Shown here in pieces: positions 16,468-23,927 of a stretch of DNA of 64,000 bases. A program made the translations under genes and the position numbers. The notes below the pieces were generated by a model that had not been told where the DNA came from, ran no database searches, and was given only the letters and a program-made list of their open reading frames with translations. Position 1 is the stretch's first letter; each line of letters starts with the position of its first letter. This DNA is from Microbacterium sp. Its GTDB lineage: Bacteria; Actinomycetota; Actinomycetes; Actinomycetales; Microbacteriaceae. The DNA is taken from assembly GCA_017744855.1 (NCBI GenBank), contig JAGIAK010000003.1, forward strand, positions 1 through 64,000, written 5' to 3'.

Positions 16468-17562
16468 TCAGCCCCCGATGTAGCTCATCTCGACGCGCTG
16501 CCTCGCGGCGCGCAGCTCGGGCGTGAGCTCGGACCGGATCTCTGAGTACCGGTCGTCACGCGCCCCCCAGATGCCCGCCAGCGCCTGCGACAGCTCCTCG
16601 TCTGACACGCCCCCGCGCAGCAGCGCCCGCAGGTCGTGCCCCTCGGTCGCGAACAGACAGGTGAAGAGCCGACCCTCGGTGGAGATCCGCGCTCGGTTGC
16701 ACGTGCCGCAGAACGTGTTCGTCACCGAGGAGATCAGCCCGATCTCGCCCGAGCCGTCGACGTAGCGCCAGCGCTGTGCGGTCTCTCCCGGCACCACGGC
16801 GCCCACGGGCTCCAGCGGGAACAGCGCCCCGACCCGTTCGATGATCTCCGCGGACGGCACGACCTCGTCGAGGTCCCACCCGTTCGACGTGCCGACGTCC
16901 ATGTACTCGATGAAGCGCAGCGAATACGGCGTGCCCTTGAACCTGGCCGCCATGTCCTCGATCTCGTGGTCGTTCATACCGCGCTTGACGACCATGTTGA
17001 TCTTGATCGGACCGATGCCGGCGGCGTGGGCGGCGTCGATCCCCTGCAGCACCCTGGCGACCGGGAAGCGCACGTCGTTCATGCGCTGGAAGAGGTCGTC
17101 GTCGAGCGTGTCCACCGACACGGTCAGCCGGTCGAGGCCGGCATCCTTCAGGGCCTGCGCCTTCACCGCGAGCGCTGAGCCGTTCGTGGTGAGCGCGATC
17201 TCGACCCGCTCGCCGCCTGGCGCCTGAATCGCAGCGAGCCGTGAGATCAGCTCCTCGATGCCCCGCCGCAGCAGGGGCTCGCCGCCGGTGAGGCGCAGCT
17301 TGCGCACGCCGTGCGCGACGGCGATCCGCGCGATGCGCTCGATCTCGTCGAAGCTCAGCAGCTCGTCGCGGTCGAGGAAGGCGTAGTCGCGCCCGAAGAC
17401 GGCGCGCGGCATGCAGTAGACGCAGCGGAAGTTGCAGCGATCGGTGACCGAGATCCGCAGGTCGCGCAGGGGCCTGTCGAGCCGGTCAGTCAGGCCGACG
17501 GAGGGCAGACGAAGGGCTCCGGATACGCGCGTACCGGTTGCGCGAGACGGCGTGATCGTCAT
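16468..17562 (-). CDS. moaA: GTP 3',8-cyclase MoaA (radical SAM)
   Basis: A 364-residue radical-SAM enzyme that cyclises GTP in the first step of cofactor synthesis. The N-terminal cluster motif is CNFRCVYC (around residues 43-50). The second cluster is held by FCGTCNRAR and a later Cys in LFTCLF. The C-terminus ends in Gly-Gly, which in MoaA inserts into the active site. ATG 17562 follows AAAGGG; a TACGGT box at 17589-17584 may be its -10. Transcribed away from modC, with a palindromic element between. Confidence 0.95.
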   Translation of the reverse strand: MTITPSRATGTRVSGALRLPSVGLTDRLDRPLRDLRISVTDRCNFRCVYCMPRAVFGRDYAFLDRDELLSFDEIERIARIAVAHGVRKLRLTGGEPLLRRGIEELISRLAAIQAPGGERVEIALTTNGSALAVKAQALKDAGLDRLTVSVDTLDDDLFQRMNDVRFPVARVLQGIDAAHAAGIGPIKINMVVKRGMNDHEIEDMAARFKGTPYSLRFIEYMDVGTSNGWDLDEVVPSAEIIERVGALFPLEPVGAVVPGETAQRWRYVDGSGEIGLISSVTNTFCGTCNRARISTEGRLFTCLFATEGHDLRALLRGGVSDEELSQALAGIWGARDDRYSEIRSELTPELRAARQRVEMSYIGG

Positions 17563-17616
17563 CGTCCACCCTTTCGACTGGCAACCGTAGCACTGGTCGC
17601 GGGGTGGTCGGACGCC

Positions 17617-17675
17617 CTCCCGTATGAGTTGTGGCCGCCTCGGAGGCCCGGAAGCGACCAGAACTCATACGGGAG
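17617..17675. repeat. Palindromic element / hairpin between modC and moaA
   Basis: Two imperfect 25-bp arms (17617-17641 and 17651-17675) flank about 9 nt; the outer 14 bp, CTCCCGTATGAGTT and its complement, are perfect. A separate 8-bp pair (CTGGTCGC at 17593-17600, GCGACCAG at 17654-17661) could form a competing fold. It may end modC transcription or be a REP-like repeat; a similarly built element lies at 54714-54776. Confidence 0.7.
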
Positions 17676-18731
17676 CTAGGGAGTGGGATCCCGACGGAGA
17701 GACACGTCGTCGGGGGAGACGGAGAAAGTCAGGGCGGCGCCCGGACGGATGCCGAGGGACGCCGCGAATCCGGACGGGCAGTCGGCCGCGAGGTGCGGAT
17801 GCTCGGCGGTGAAGATCCGCACGCCGCCCCTGGTCGCCTCCATCACGGCCACCGTGCCGCGCCAGGAGTTCGCCGCGGTCGTGCGGTCGTCGGCATCCGG
17901 CCTGATCCGCACGGCGGTCGGCGCGAACACCGCGGAACCGGGCTCGCCCTCGCGCAGCCGATCGCCCCGCCCGTCCAGGACCAGCACCCCCGAGCGCAGC
18001 ATCCCACCCTCGCCGCCCACGCCCGTCACGAGGTTCACGCCGGCGATCGCGGCGGCGAAGCGCGACCGCGGATGCCCGAGCACCTCGGCCGTCGGCCCCT
18101 GCTGCACCACGCGTCCGTCGTCGATCACCAGAGTGCGCGACGCGAGCATCACGGCGTCGAGCGGATCGTGTGTGACGAGCACCATCGGGATCGAGAGCCG
18201 GTCGCGCAGCTGGGCGATGAGCCGCCGTGCCGCCGTGCCGGTCTCGGCGTCGAGCGAGGCGAACGGCTCGTCGAGGAGCAGCGCGCGGGGGCCCGCGGCG
18301 AGCGCCCTGGCGAGCGCGACACGCTGCTGCTGCCCTCCGGAGAGCTGGGCGGGGCGCCGGCGGGCGAGGTCGTCGAGTCCGACCTCCGCGAGCCACGACT
18401 CGGCCTGCGCGCGTGCCCGCTCGGCCGACATGCCCTGGGCGCGGGGCCCGAACGCCACGTTCTCCCGGGCGGACAGGTGCGGGAACAGCATCGCGCGCTG
18501 GCCGAGGAGCCCGATGCGCCGTCGCTCAGGGGGCACGGAGGCCGCGATCGGCGCGCCGTCGAGGACGAGGGCGCCTGTCGCCGGGCGGTGTCCGGCGATG
18601 GCCGCGAGCAGTGTGGACTTTCCCGACCCGTTCGGGCCGAGCACGGCGAGCACCTCACCGGGCCCGACCGTGAAGGCCGCCTCCACGTGGAACGAGCCGG
18701 CCCGGGCTCCGAGGTCGACGTCGAGGCTCAT
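17676..18731 (-). CDS. modC: Molybdate ABC transporter ATP-binding protein ModC
   Basis: A 351-residue ABC ATPase. Walker A is GPNGSGKST (about 33-41), the signature is LSGGQQQR, Walker B is LLLDEP, and the switch His is in LVTHDP. A C-terminal Mop/TOBE-like extension (about 270-345) is typical of ModC. Its ATG overlaps the modB stop by four bases. It powers molybdate uptake in the modA-modB-modC unit that the HTH-Mop gene leads. Confidence 0.93.
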   Translation of the reverse strand: MSLDVDLGARAGSFHVEAAFTVGPGEVLAVLGPNGSGKSTLLAAIAGHRPATGALVLDGAPIAASVPPERRRIGLLGQRAMLFPHLSARENVAFGPRAQGMSAERARAQAESWLAEVGLDDLARRRPAQLSGGQQQRVALARALAAGPRALLLDEPFASLDAETGTAARRLIAQLRDRLSIPMVLVTHDPLDAVMLASRTLVIDDGRVVQQGPTAEVLGHPRSRFAAAIAGVNLVTGVGGEGGMLRSGVLVLDGRGDRLREGEPGSAVFAPTAVRIRPDADDRTTAANSWRGTVAVMEATRGGVRIFTAEHPHLAADCPSGFAASLGIRPGAALTFSVSPDDVSLRRDPTP

Positions 18732-19549
18732 CGCACGGCATCCGGTCGCCAGCCCCGCATCAGCAGCAGCACGGCCACGGCGACGAGGATCAACAGCAGC
18801 GACAGGGCGATCGCGGTGTCCTCGTTCACGCCGGCGCCGTTGAACGCCGTGTAGATCGCGAGCGGCATGGTGCGGGTCACACCGGGCGCGTTGCCGGCGA
18901 ACAGGGCGGTGGCCCCGAACTCGCCCATCGCCCTCGCGAAGCAGAGCACGGCGCCCGCGATCAGTCCTGGTGCGGCGAGCGGGAGCGTGACACGCCGGAA
19001 CACCGTGAGCGGTCGCGCCCCCAGGCTCGCCGCGACCGACTCGTGCCCTGTGCCGACGGCGCGCAGCGCCCCCTCGACTGAGATCACCAGGAACGGCAGC
19101 GCGACGAAGACCTGGGCGATCACGACGGCGGCGGTCGTGAACGGGATGCGGATGCCGAGCACCGCGAGCGTCCCGCCGAGCAGCCCGTTGCGGCCGAGGA
19201 GCGACAGCAGCGCGATGCCGCCGACGAGCGGCGGCAGCACGAGCGGGAGCGTGGTCAGGGTGCGCAGCACCGCGGCCAGGGCACCGGAGCTGCGGGCGAT
19301 CACGAGCGCGAGGGGCACCCCGAGCAGCACGCAGATGAGCGTCGCCGCGAGTGCCGTCGACAGGGACAGGGTCAGCGCCTGCAGCGCCTCGGGAGAGGTG
19401 ATCGCCGACGGCACCGACGCCCAGTCCAGCCGCACCAGGAGTGCGGCGAAGGGCAGCGTCAGCATCAGCGCACCGAGTCCGGCCGGGATCCAGAGCCAGA
19501 CCGGGACCCGCCGCGCGCTACCGCGCCGCCCTTCGCCGCCGGAGCTCAC
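18728..19549 (-). CDS. modB: Molybdate ABC transporter permease ModB
   Basis: A 273-residue permease with five to six membrane helices and the EAA-type loop (ESVAASLGARPLTVFRRVTLPLAAPG) that contacts ModC. Its ATG overlaps the modA stop and its stop overlaps the modC start, so the three genes are tightly coupled. The N-terminal cytoplasmic stretch is Gly/Arg-rich. Confidence 0.93.
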   Translation of the reverse strand: MSSGGEGRRGSARRVPVWLWIPAGLGALMLTLPFAALLVRLDWASVPSAITSPEALQALTLSLSTALAATLICVLLGVPLALVIARSSGALAAVLRTLTTLPLVLPPLVGGIALLSLLGRNGLLGGTLAVLGIRIPFTTAAVVIAQVFVALPFLVISVEGALRAVGTGHESVAASLGARPLTVFRRVTLPLAAPGLIAGAVLCFARAMGEFGATALFAGNAPGVTRTMPLAIYTAFNGAGVNEDTAIALSLLLILVAVAVLLLMRGWRPDAVR

Positions 19550-20352
19550 GGCGCGCCGAAACCGAGGCCCGCGAGCACCTTCTGCCCGGCGTCGGACAGC
19601 ACGAACTCGACGAACGCCTTCGCGGTCTTCGGGTTCTTCGATGCCTTCATCACGGTGATCGGGTACACGTTCGTGGCGCCATCCGCTCCGTCGATCTCGA
19701 TGCCGGTGACGGCGTCGCCAGCGGCCTTCACGTCGGTCGCGTAGACGAGTCCGGCATCCGCTTCGCCCGATGCGACCTTCGACAGCACGGCGGTGACGTT
19801 CTGCTCCTCGCTGGCCGGGGCGAGCGTGACCCCTGCGGCGTCGAGGAGGGTGTGCGAGGCCGAGCCGCAGGGCACCTCGGCGGCGCAGACGACCACGGTC
19901 AGTCCGGGGACGGCGAGGTCGGCGAGGGTCTTCACACCCTTCGGATCGCCGGGTGACACGGCGATCTGCAGCACGTTCGTGGCGAACGGCTCCCCGGCGC
20001 CGGCGAGTCCGGCATCCGTGACCTTGGCGAGGTTCTTCTCGTCGGCGGACGCGAAGACGTCGGCATCCGCTCCCTCGATCAGCTGGGTCGCCAGCACCGA
20101 GGAGCCGTCGTAGCTGATCGGCCGCACGTCGACACCGGGGTGCTGCGCCTCGAACTCCGCGGCGAGCTCGTCGAAGGCCGCGGTGAGCGAGGCGGCGGCG
20201 AAGATCGTCAGCTCGCCGCCGAGCCCGTCCTCGGTCGAGGTCGTCGCGGACGAAGACGGGGCGGCGGACGGAGTGCTGCAGCCGGCCAGGGCAACCAGGC
20301 CGACTGCGGCCGCGGCGAGGAGCGCGGAGGCGCGCAGGGGGGTGCGGGTCAC
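19546..20352 (-). CDS. modA: Molybdate-binding lipoprotein ModA
   Basis: A 268-residue periplasmic-type binding protein with a signal peptide and lipobox LVALAGC, so it is anchored outside the membrane. The mature part begins with LTIFAAASLTAAFDEL, the conserved ModA segment whose Ser and Ala residues hold the oxyanion. DVFASADEKN and DAGLVYATD are also typical. GTG 20352 overlaps the stop of the HTH-Mop gene by four bases. Delivers molybdate (possibly tungstate) to ModBC. Confidence 0.93.
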   Translation of the reverse strand: MTRTPLRASALLAAAAVGLVALAGCSTPSAAPSSSATTSTEDGLGGELTIFAAASLTAAFDELAAEFEAQHPGVDVRPISYDGSSVLATQLIEGADADVFASADEKNLAKVTDAGLAGAGEPFATNVLQIAVSPGDPKGVKTLADLAVPGLTVVVCAAEVPCGSASHTLLDAAGVTLAPASEEQNVTAVLSKVASGEADAGLVYATDVKAAGDAVTGIEIDGADGATNVYPITVMKASKNPKTAKAFVEFVLSDAGQKVLAGLGFGAP

Positions 20353-20756
20353 GGGTGATTCTCCCTCTCGGTCTCGACGACCACCATGGTCGCCTTGACG
20401 ACGGCCGTCGCCTTGCTGCCGACCTCGAGCTCGAGCTCTCGCGCAGCCTCGGCCGACATCAGCGACACGACGCGGTGCGGACCGCTCTGGATCTCGACCT
20501 GCGCCATCAGGCCGTCGATCTCCACGCCGGTCACGAGTCCGGTGAAGCGATTGCGCGCGCTGCGGCGCACGGGATCGGCGTCTGCGGCCTCTCCGGCCAG
20601 TCGCTGCGCCTGCGCGGCGAGCTCGGCGCCGGGCACGGTCTGGCGTCCAGCGGAGTCGGGGGAAGAGGGGAGGATGCCGTCGGCCACCCAGCGGCGCACG
20701 GTGTCGTCGCTCACGCCGAGCAGATGCGCTGCGTCACTGATCCGAAAATGCGTCAT
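20349..20756 (-). CDS. HTH-Mop (TOBE) molybdate-responsive regulator, ModE-like
   Basis: A 135-residue protein. An N-terminal MerR/excisionase-like helix-turn-helix (MTHFRISDAAHLLGVSDDTVRRWV) precedes a Mop/TOBE domain (about 66-130) with ARNRFTGLVTGV, the usual oxyanion-binding start. This is a common one-HTH, one-Mop version of ModE in actinobacteria. ATG 20756 is chosen because the -10 box lies 7 nt upstream; an upstream ATG frame (20810) is unlikely. It leads the modABC operon and probably controls it through the palindromes at 20771-20815. I infer that it also governs cofactor and hydroxylase genes nearby. Confidence 0.85.
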   Translation of the reverse strand: MTHFRISDAAHLLGVSDDTVRRWVADGILPSSPDSAGRQTVPGAELAAQAQRLAGEAADADPVRRSARNRFTGLVTGVEIDGLMAQVEIQSGPHRVVSLMSAEAARELELEVGSKATAVVKATMVVVETERENHP

Positions 20757-20763
20757 GGCGAAG

Positions 20764-20815
20764 ACCATAGTTCCGCATCTGCGGAACCACAAGCCACGAT
20801 TTCGCATCACGGAAT
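20764..20815 (-). promoter_or_regulatory. mod-operon promoter with two candidate operators
   Basis: On the minus strand, TTGTGG (20792-20787) and TATGGT (20769-20764) are 17 bp apart. ATG 20756 follows 7 nt later, suggesting a leaderless mRNA. The spacer is filled by the palindrome TTCCGCA-TC-TGCGGAA (20771-20786, arms perfect). A second, imperfect copy, TTTCGCATCACGGAAT (20800-20815), lies just upstream of the -35 box. The layout suits a repressor that responds to molybdate. Confidence 0.75.
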
Positions 20816-20856
20816 GTGAATTTCAGAAATGCCTGGACGTCCGACACTCCCGGGGG

Positions 20857-20996
20857 TACAGTCGGTGCTGGCTGAACGACCAATGACGGTCGTCAGGCGC
20901 AGAAAGCACAACCTAGCGGTTCGACGTATATCTCGAGGCCGGTCCCACGGGGCCGACCGGAAGCCGTATCACTGCGACGACAGCAAGGAAGCCTTC
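20857..20996 (+). promoter_or_regulatory. Promoter and long structured leader of the guanine deaminase gene
   Basis: TGGACG (20834-20839), 17 bp and TACAGT (20857-20862) form a weak promoter. The resulting leader is about 130 nt, long for this genome. It can fold a 9-bp stem with one bulge around ACGACC/GGTCGT (20876-20892) and a second stem CCGGTC/GACCGG (20939-20960). AAGGAA ends the leader 7 nt before ATG. A ligand-sensing RNA is possible; I could not match it to a known class. Confidence 0.4.
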
Positions 20997-21509
20997 ATGA
21001 GCAGCATCAGTATGCCCGCCACCGATTCGCAGCCCACTCCGGCCGAGTACCTCTCCCGAGCCGTCGACCTCGCCACCGAGAACGTCCGCAACGCGGGCGG
21101 CCCCTTCGGCGCGATCGTCGTCTCCGCCGACGGCCAGGTCTTCGAAGGCGTGAACCGGGTGACCGCGAACCTCGACCCATCGGCGCACGCCGAGGTGACG
21201 GCCATTCGCAACGCCTGCCAGGGGCTCGGCACCTTCGACCTCAGCGGGGCGACGCTCTACACGAGCTGCGAACCCTGCCCGATGTGCCTCGCCACCTCGC
21301 TCTGGGCCCGGATCGACCGGGTCTACTTCGCCGCCGACCGCGACGACGCGGCCGACGCCGGCTTCGACGACGCGGTGTTCTACCGCTACTTCGAAGGCGG
21401 ACCCGAGGATCGGGAGATCATGCCCGTCGGCCAGGAGACCCTGGCTCCCGACGAGCGCGTGGCCCCGTTCACCGAATGGAACGCGAACGCCTCCCGCACC
21501 GAGTACTGA
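20997..21509 (+). CDS. guaD: Guanine deaminase (cytidine deaminase fold)
   Basis: A 170-residue zinc hydrolase of the CDA superfamily. Zinc ligands and the proton shuttle are seen as HAE (SAHAEVTAIR) and PCPMC (TSCEPCPMCLA). The C-terminal segment with ADAGFDDAVFYRYF resembles bacterial guanine deaminases rather than tRNA or cytosine deaminases. It would convert guanine to xanthine, feeding xanthine dehydrogenase encoded 10 kb away. ATG 20997 has AAGGAA upstream. It is followed by the purine permease in the same direction, 153 bp later. Confidence 0.85.
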   Translation: MSSISMPATDSQPTPAEYLSRAVDLATENVRNAGGPFGAIVVSADGQVFEGVNRVTANLDPSAHAEVTAIRNACQGLGTFDLSGATLYTSCEPCPMCLATSLWARIDRVYFAADRDDAADAGFDDAVFYRYFEGGPEDREIMPVGQETLAPDERVAPFTEWNANASRTEY

Positions 21510-21615
21510 GGCGCGCGATCGCCGGCGCGCACCGACGTGCGCCGACCGCTGACGGGCGTCCGCGCCCTCGGCGGCCCTCCCGGGAACCGGCCATCCGGCG
21601 ACCCCCTGGGACCAC

Positions 21616-21652
21616 CTCTGCATAACCAGCGGAACCCCTCCGCATAATCAGC
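21616..21652 (+). repeat. Direct repeat pair before the purine permease
   Basis: CTCTGCATAACCAGC (21616-21630) and CTCCGCATAATCAGC (21638-21652) differ at two positions and are 22 bp apart, about two helical turns. They lie directly upstream of the permease ribosome-binding site, and the second copy contains CATAAT (21643-21648), a possible -10 box. Likely a binding site for a regulator that binds as a tandem dimer. Confidence 0.45.
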
Positions 21653-21662
21653 ACTGGAGCCG

Positions 21663-23174
21663 ATGATGTCTTCACATGTCTTCAACGACCCCGAGACCGG
21701 CGCGATCCCCGCGCCGGAACTCCCGCCACTGGCCACCGGCGCGACCACCACGGTCGATGCCGAGCCCAAGAACGCGATCGACCGCTTCTTCGAGATCACC
21801 CGCCGCGGTTCGACCTTCGGCAGGGAGATCCGCGGTGGCATCGTCACCTTCGTGACGATGGCGTACATCGTGATCCTCAACCCGCTGATCCTCGGCGGCG
21901 TCGAGGACGTCGCGGGCAACGCGCTCGACGGCGCGCAGATCGGAGCGGCCACCGGCCTCACCGCCGGCGTCATGACCATCCTGTTCGGCCTGATCGCCCG
22001 GCTGCCGTTCGCGCTCGCCGCGGGGCTCGGCATCAACTCCTTCCTCGCCGTGTCCGTCGTCGGGCAGGTCACCTGGCCCGAGGCGATGGGCCTCGTGGTC
22101 ATCAACGGCATCCTGATCGTGCTGTTCGGGGCCACCGGCATCCGGACCGCGATCTTCAACGCCGTTCCCGCCCAGTTGAAGGCGGCGATCACGGTCGGCA
22201 TCGGCCTGTTCATCGCCTTCATCGGCTTCGTCGACTCCGGCTTCGTCAACCGCACCCCCGGCGGCCCGCCCGTGCAGCTCGGCGACGGCGGCTCGATCAC
22301 GTCGATCCCGACGCTGATCTTCCTCATCGGCCTGATCCTCATCGGCGTGCTCGTCGCGCGGCGCGTGCCGGGCGGCATCCTCATCGGCATCGTCGCGGCC
22401 ACGATCCTCGCGCTCATCGCCCAGGCGATCTTCAAGCTCGGCCCGAGCTTCAAGGATCCGGGCGGCTGGCACATGACCATCCCCGAGATGCCGACCTCGT
22501 TCGTGACCGTCCCCGACTTCGGGCTCATCGGGCAGTTCGACCTCGTCGGCTCCTTCGGCCGCATCGGCGCACTGGCCGCGACCATGCTCGTCTTCACGCT
22601 GGTGTTCTCGAACTTCTTCGACGCGATGGGCACCATGACGGGACTCGCGAAGAACGCCGGACTCGCGTACAAGGACGGCACCTTCCCGCGGCTCCGCTCG
22701 GCCTTCGTCGTCGAGGGTCTCGGCGCCGTGGCCGGTGGCGCGACCTCGACCTCGTCGAACACGGTCTACGTCGACAGCGCCTCCGGCATCGGCGAGGGCG
22801 CCCGCACGGGTCTCGCGGCGATCGTCGTCGGCGTGCTGTTCCTGCTCTCCATGTTCCTCACCCCGCTCACCCTCGTGGTGCCGATCGAGGTCGGCTCGGC
22901 CGCACTCGTCGTCGTCGGCGCGATGATGATGGGACAGATCAAGGAGATCAAGTTCACGAACTTCGCCGTCGCGCTGCCGGTCTTCCTCACGATCGTCACG
23001 ATGCCGCTGACCTACTCGATCGCCAACGGCATCGGCGTCGGGTTCATCTCCTGGGCGCTCGTGAACGCCCTCGCCGGACGTGCCCGCAAGGTGCACTGGC
23101 TGATGTGGATCGTGGCGGCGGGCTTCACGCTGTACTTCGTGCGCGGTCCGATCGAGACGCTGCTCGCCGGCTGA
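21663..23174 (+). CDS. NCS2 (AzgA-type) hypoxanthine/guanine permease
   Basis: A 503-residue membrane protein with about 12-14 helices of the AzgA branch of nucleobase permeases. The N-terminal TFGREIRGGIVTFVTMAYI and the central FSNFFDAMGTM motif are characteristic. The substrate is probably guanine, hypoxanthine or adenine. Its location after guanine deaminase and before hydroxylase genes fits uptake of purines for catabolism. Start ATG 21663 (or 21666) follows GGAG closely. A strong terminator hairpin follows at 23192-23227. Confidence 0.9.
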   Translation: MMSSHVFNDPETGAIPAPELPPLATGATTTVDAEPKNAIDRFFEITRRGSTFGREIRGGIVTFVTMAYIVILNPLILGGVEDVAGNALDGAQIGAATGLTAGVMTILFGLIARLPFALAAGLGINSFLAVSVVGQVTWPEAMGLVVINGILIVLFGATGIRTAIFNAVPAQLKAAITVGIGLFIAFIGFVDSGFVNRTPGGPPVQLGDGGSITSIPTLIFLIGLILIGVLVARRVPGGILIGIVAATILALIAQAIFKLGPSFKDPGGWHMTIPEMPTSFVTVPDFGLIGQFDLVGSFGRIGALAATMLVFTLVFSNFFDAMGTMTGLAKNAGLAYKDGTFPRLRSAFVVEGLGAVAGGATSTSSNTVYVDSASGIGEGARTGLAAIVVGVLFLLSMFLTPLTLVVPIEVGSAALVVVGAMMMGQIKEIKFTNFAVALPVFLTIVTMPLTYSIANGIGVGFISWALVNALAGRARKVHWLMWIVAAGFTLYFVRGPIETLLAG

Positions 23175-23191
23175 CGCGCCCGGTCCCCACG

Positions 23192-23227
23192 GCGATGAGC
23201 CCCGGTCTTCCGGCCGGGGCTCATCGC
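23192..23227 (+). terminator. Intrinsic terminator after the purine permease
   Basis: A perfect 14-bp stem (GCGATGAGCCCCGG and its complement) with an 8-nt loop follows 17 bp after the permease stop. There is no clear T-run. Convergent genes here mean it may work in both directions. Confidence 0.8.
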
Positions 23228-23281
23228 TGTGTGCGGGCGTAGTGATCAGCGGGCTGTGGCGCAGCCGAACCGAGGCACGGA

Positions 23282-23890
23282 TCAGCCGAGCTGCGGCCAG
23301 GCGCGCAGGTCGGCCACGGTGTCGACATCGGCGCCGGAGCCGAGATCGCCGCACTCGACGTCGTCGACGAGGTGCGGATGCCGCGAGAGCCATGCCCGCG
23401 CGCCGGCGTCGCCGTGCGCCATCCCCGCGGCGGCGATGAGGTCGGCGGTGTCGAAGACGACGGGGGTGCCAGGCATCCCGTTCCAGGCGGCGCGCGTGGC
23501 GCGGCCGGGCCTGTGCGCGGCCAGCAGCCGGCCGATCACCGACTCGGTGACCCCCGGCTGGTCGACGAGCAGGACGACCACCGTGTGCGGACGCGCGGGT
23601 GCCGACGAGAGGTGCCGCACCGCCGCGCGGAGAGATGCCGACATCCCGGTGCTCGCATCGCGCACGTACACGGTGCTCGCCGACGGCGACCGCGCCCGCA
23701 GCCATCGGCGCACCGCCGTGGCCTCCGGGCCGACCGTCACCGTCACGCTGCAGCCGGCCAGGGCCGCGACCCGCGCGGCGCGGGTGACCAGCACCTCGTC
23801 GTTCCACGGCAGCAGCGCCTTCGGGCCACGGCCCAGCCGTGAGCCGCTCCCTGCGGCGAGCACCACCGCGTGCCGGTAGAGGACGGTCAT
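23282..23890 (-). CDS. MocA/MobA-like nucleotidyltransferase
   Basis: A 202-residue protein with the NTP-transferase signature LAAGSGSRLGRGPKALLPW (residues 13-31). It is of the group that adds CMP or GMP to molybdenum cofactor. A later LLVDQPG and GTPVVF fit MocA, the cytidylyltransferase serving xanthine-dehydrogenase-family enzymes. It is last in the operon xdhC - FAD subunit - fused hydroxylase - mocA, 37 bp after the hydroxylase stop. So the hydroxylase probably uses the CMP form of the cofactor. ATG 23890 is preferred; the longer frame upstream overlaps the hydroxylase. Confidence 0.8.
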   Translation of the reverse strand: MTVLYRHAVVLAAGSGSRLGRGPKALLPWNDEVLVTRAARVAALAGCSVTVTVGPEATAVRRWLRARSPSASTVYVRDASTGMSASLRAAVRHLSSAPARPHTVVVLLVDQPGVTESVIGRLLAAHRPGRATRAAWNGMPGTPVVFDTADLIAAAGMAHGDAGARAWLSRHPHLVDDVECGDLGSGADVDTVADLRAWPQLG

Positions 23891-23927
23891 CGCCGGCACC
23901 CCGCACGGCGCCCCGTATAAAGGAGAG

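Noticed and set aside
20876-20996. Purine riboswitch upstream of guaD
   Set aside because: The conserved loop-loop core of the purine class is not visible; kept only as an unassigned leader.
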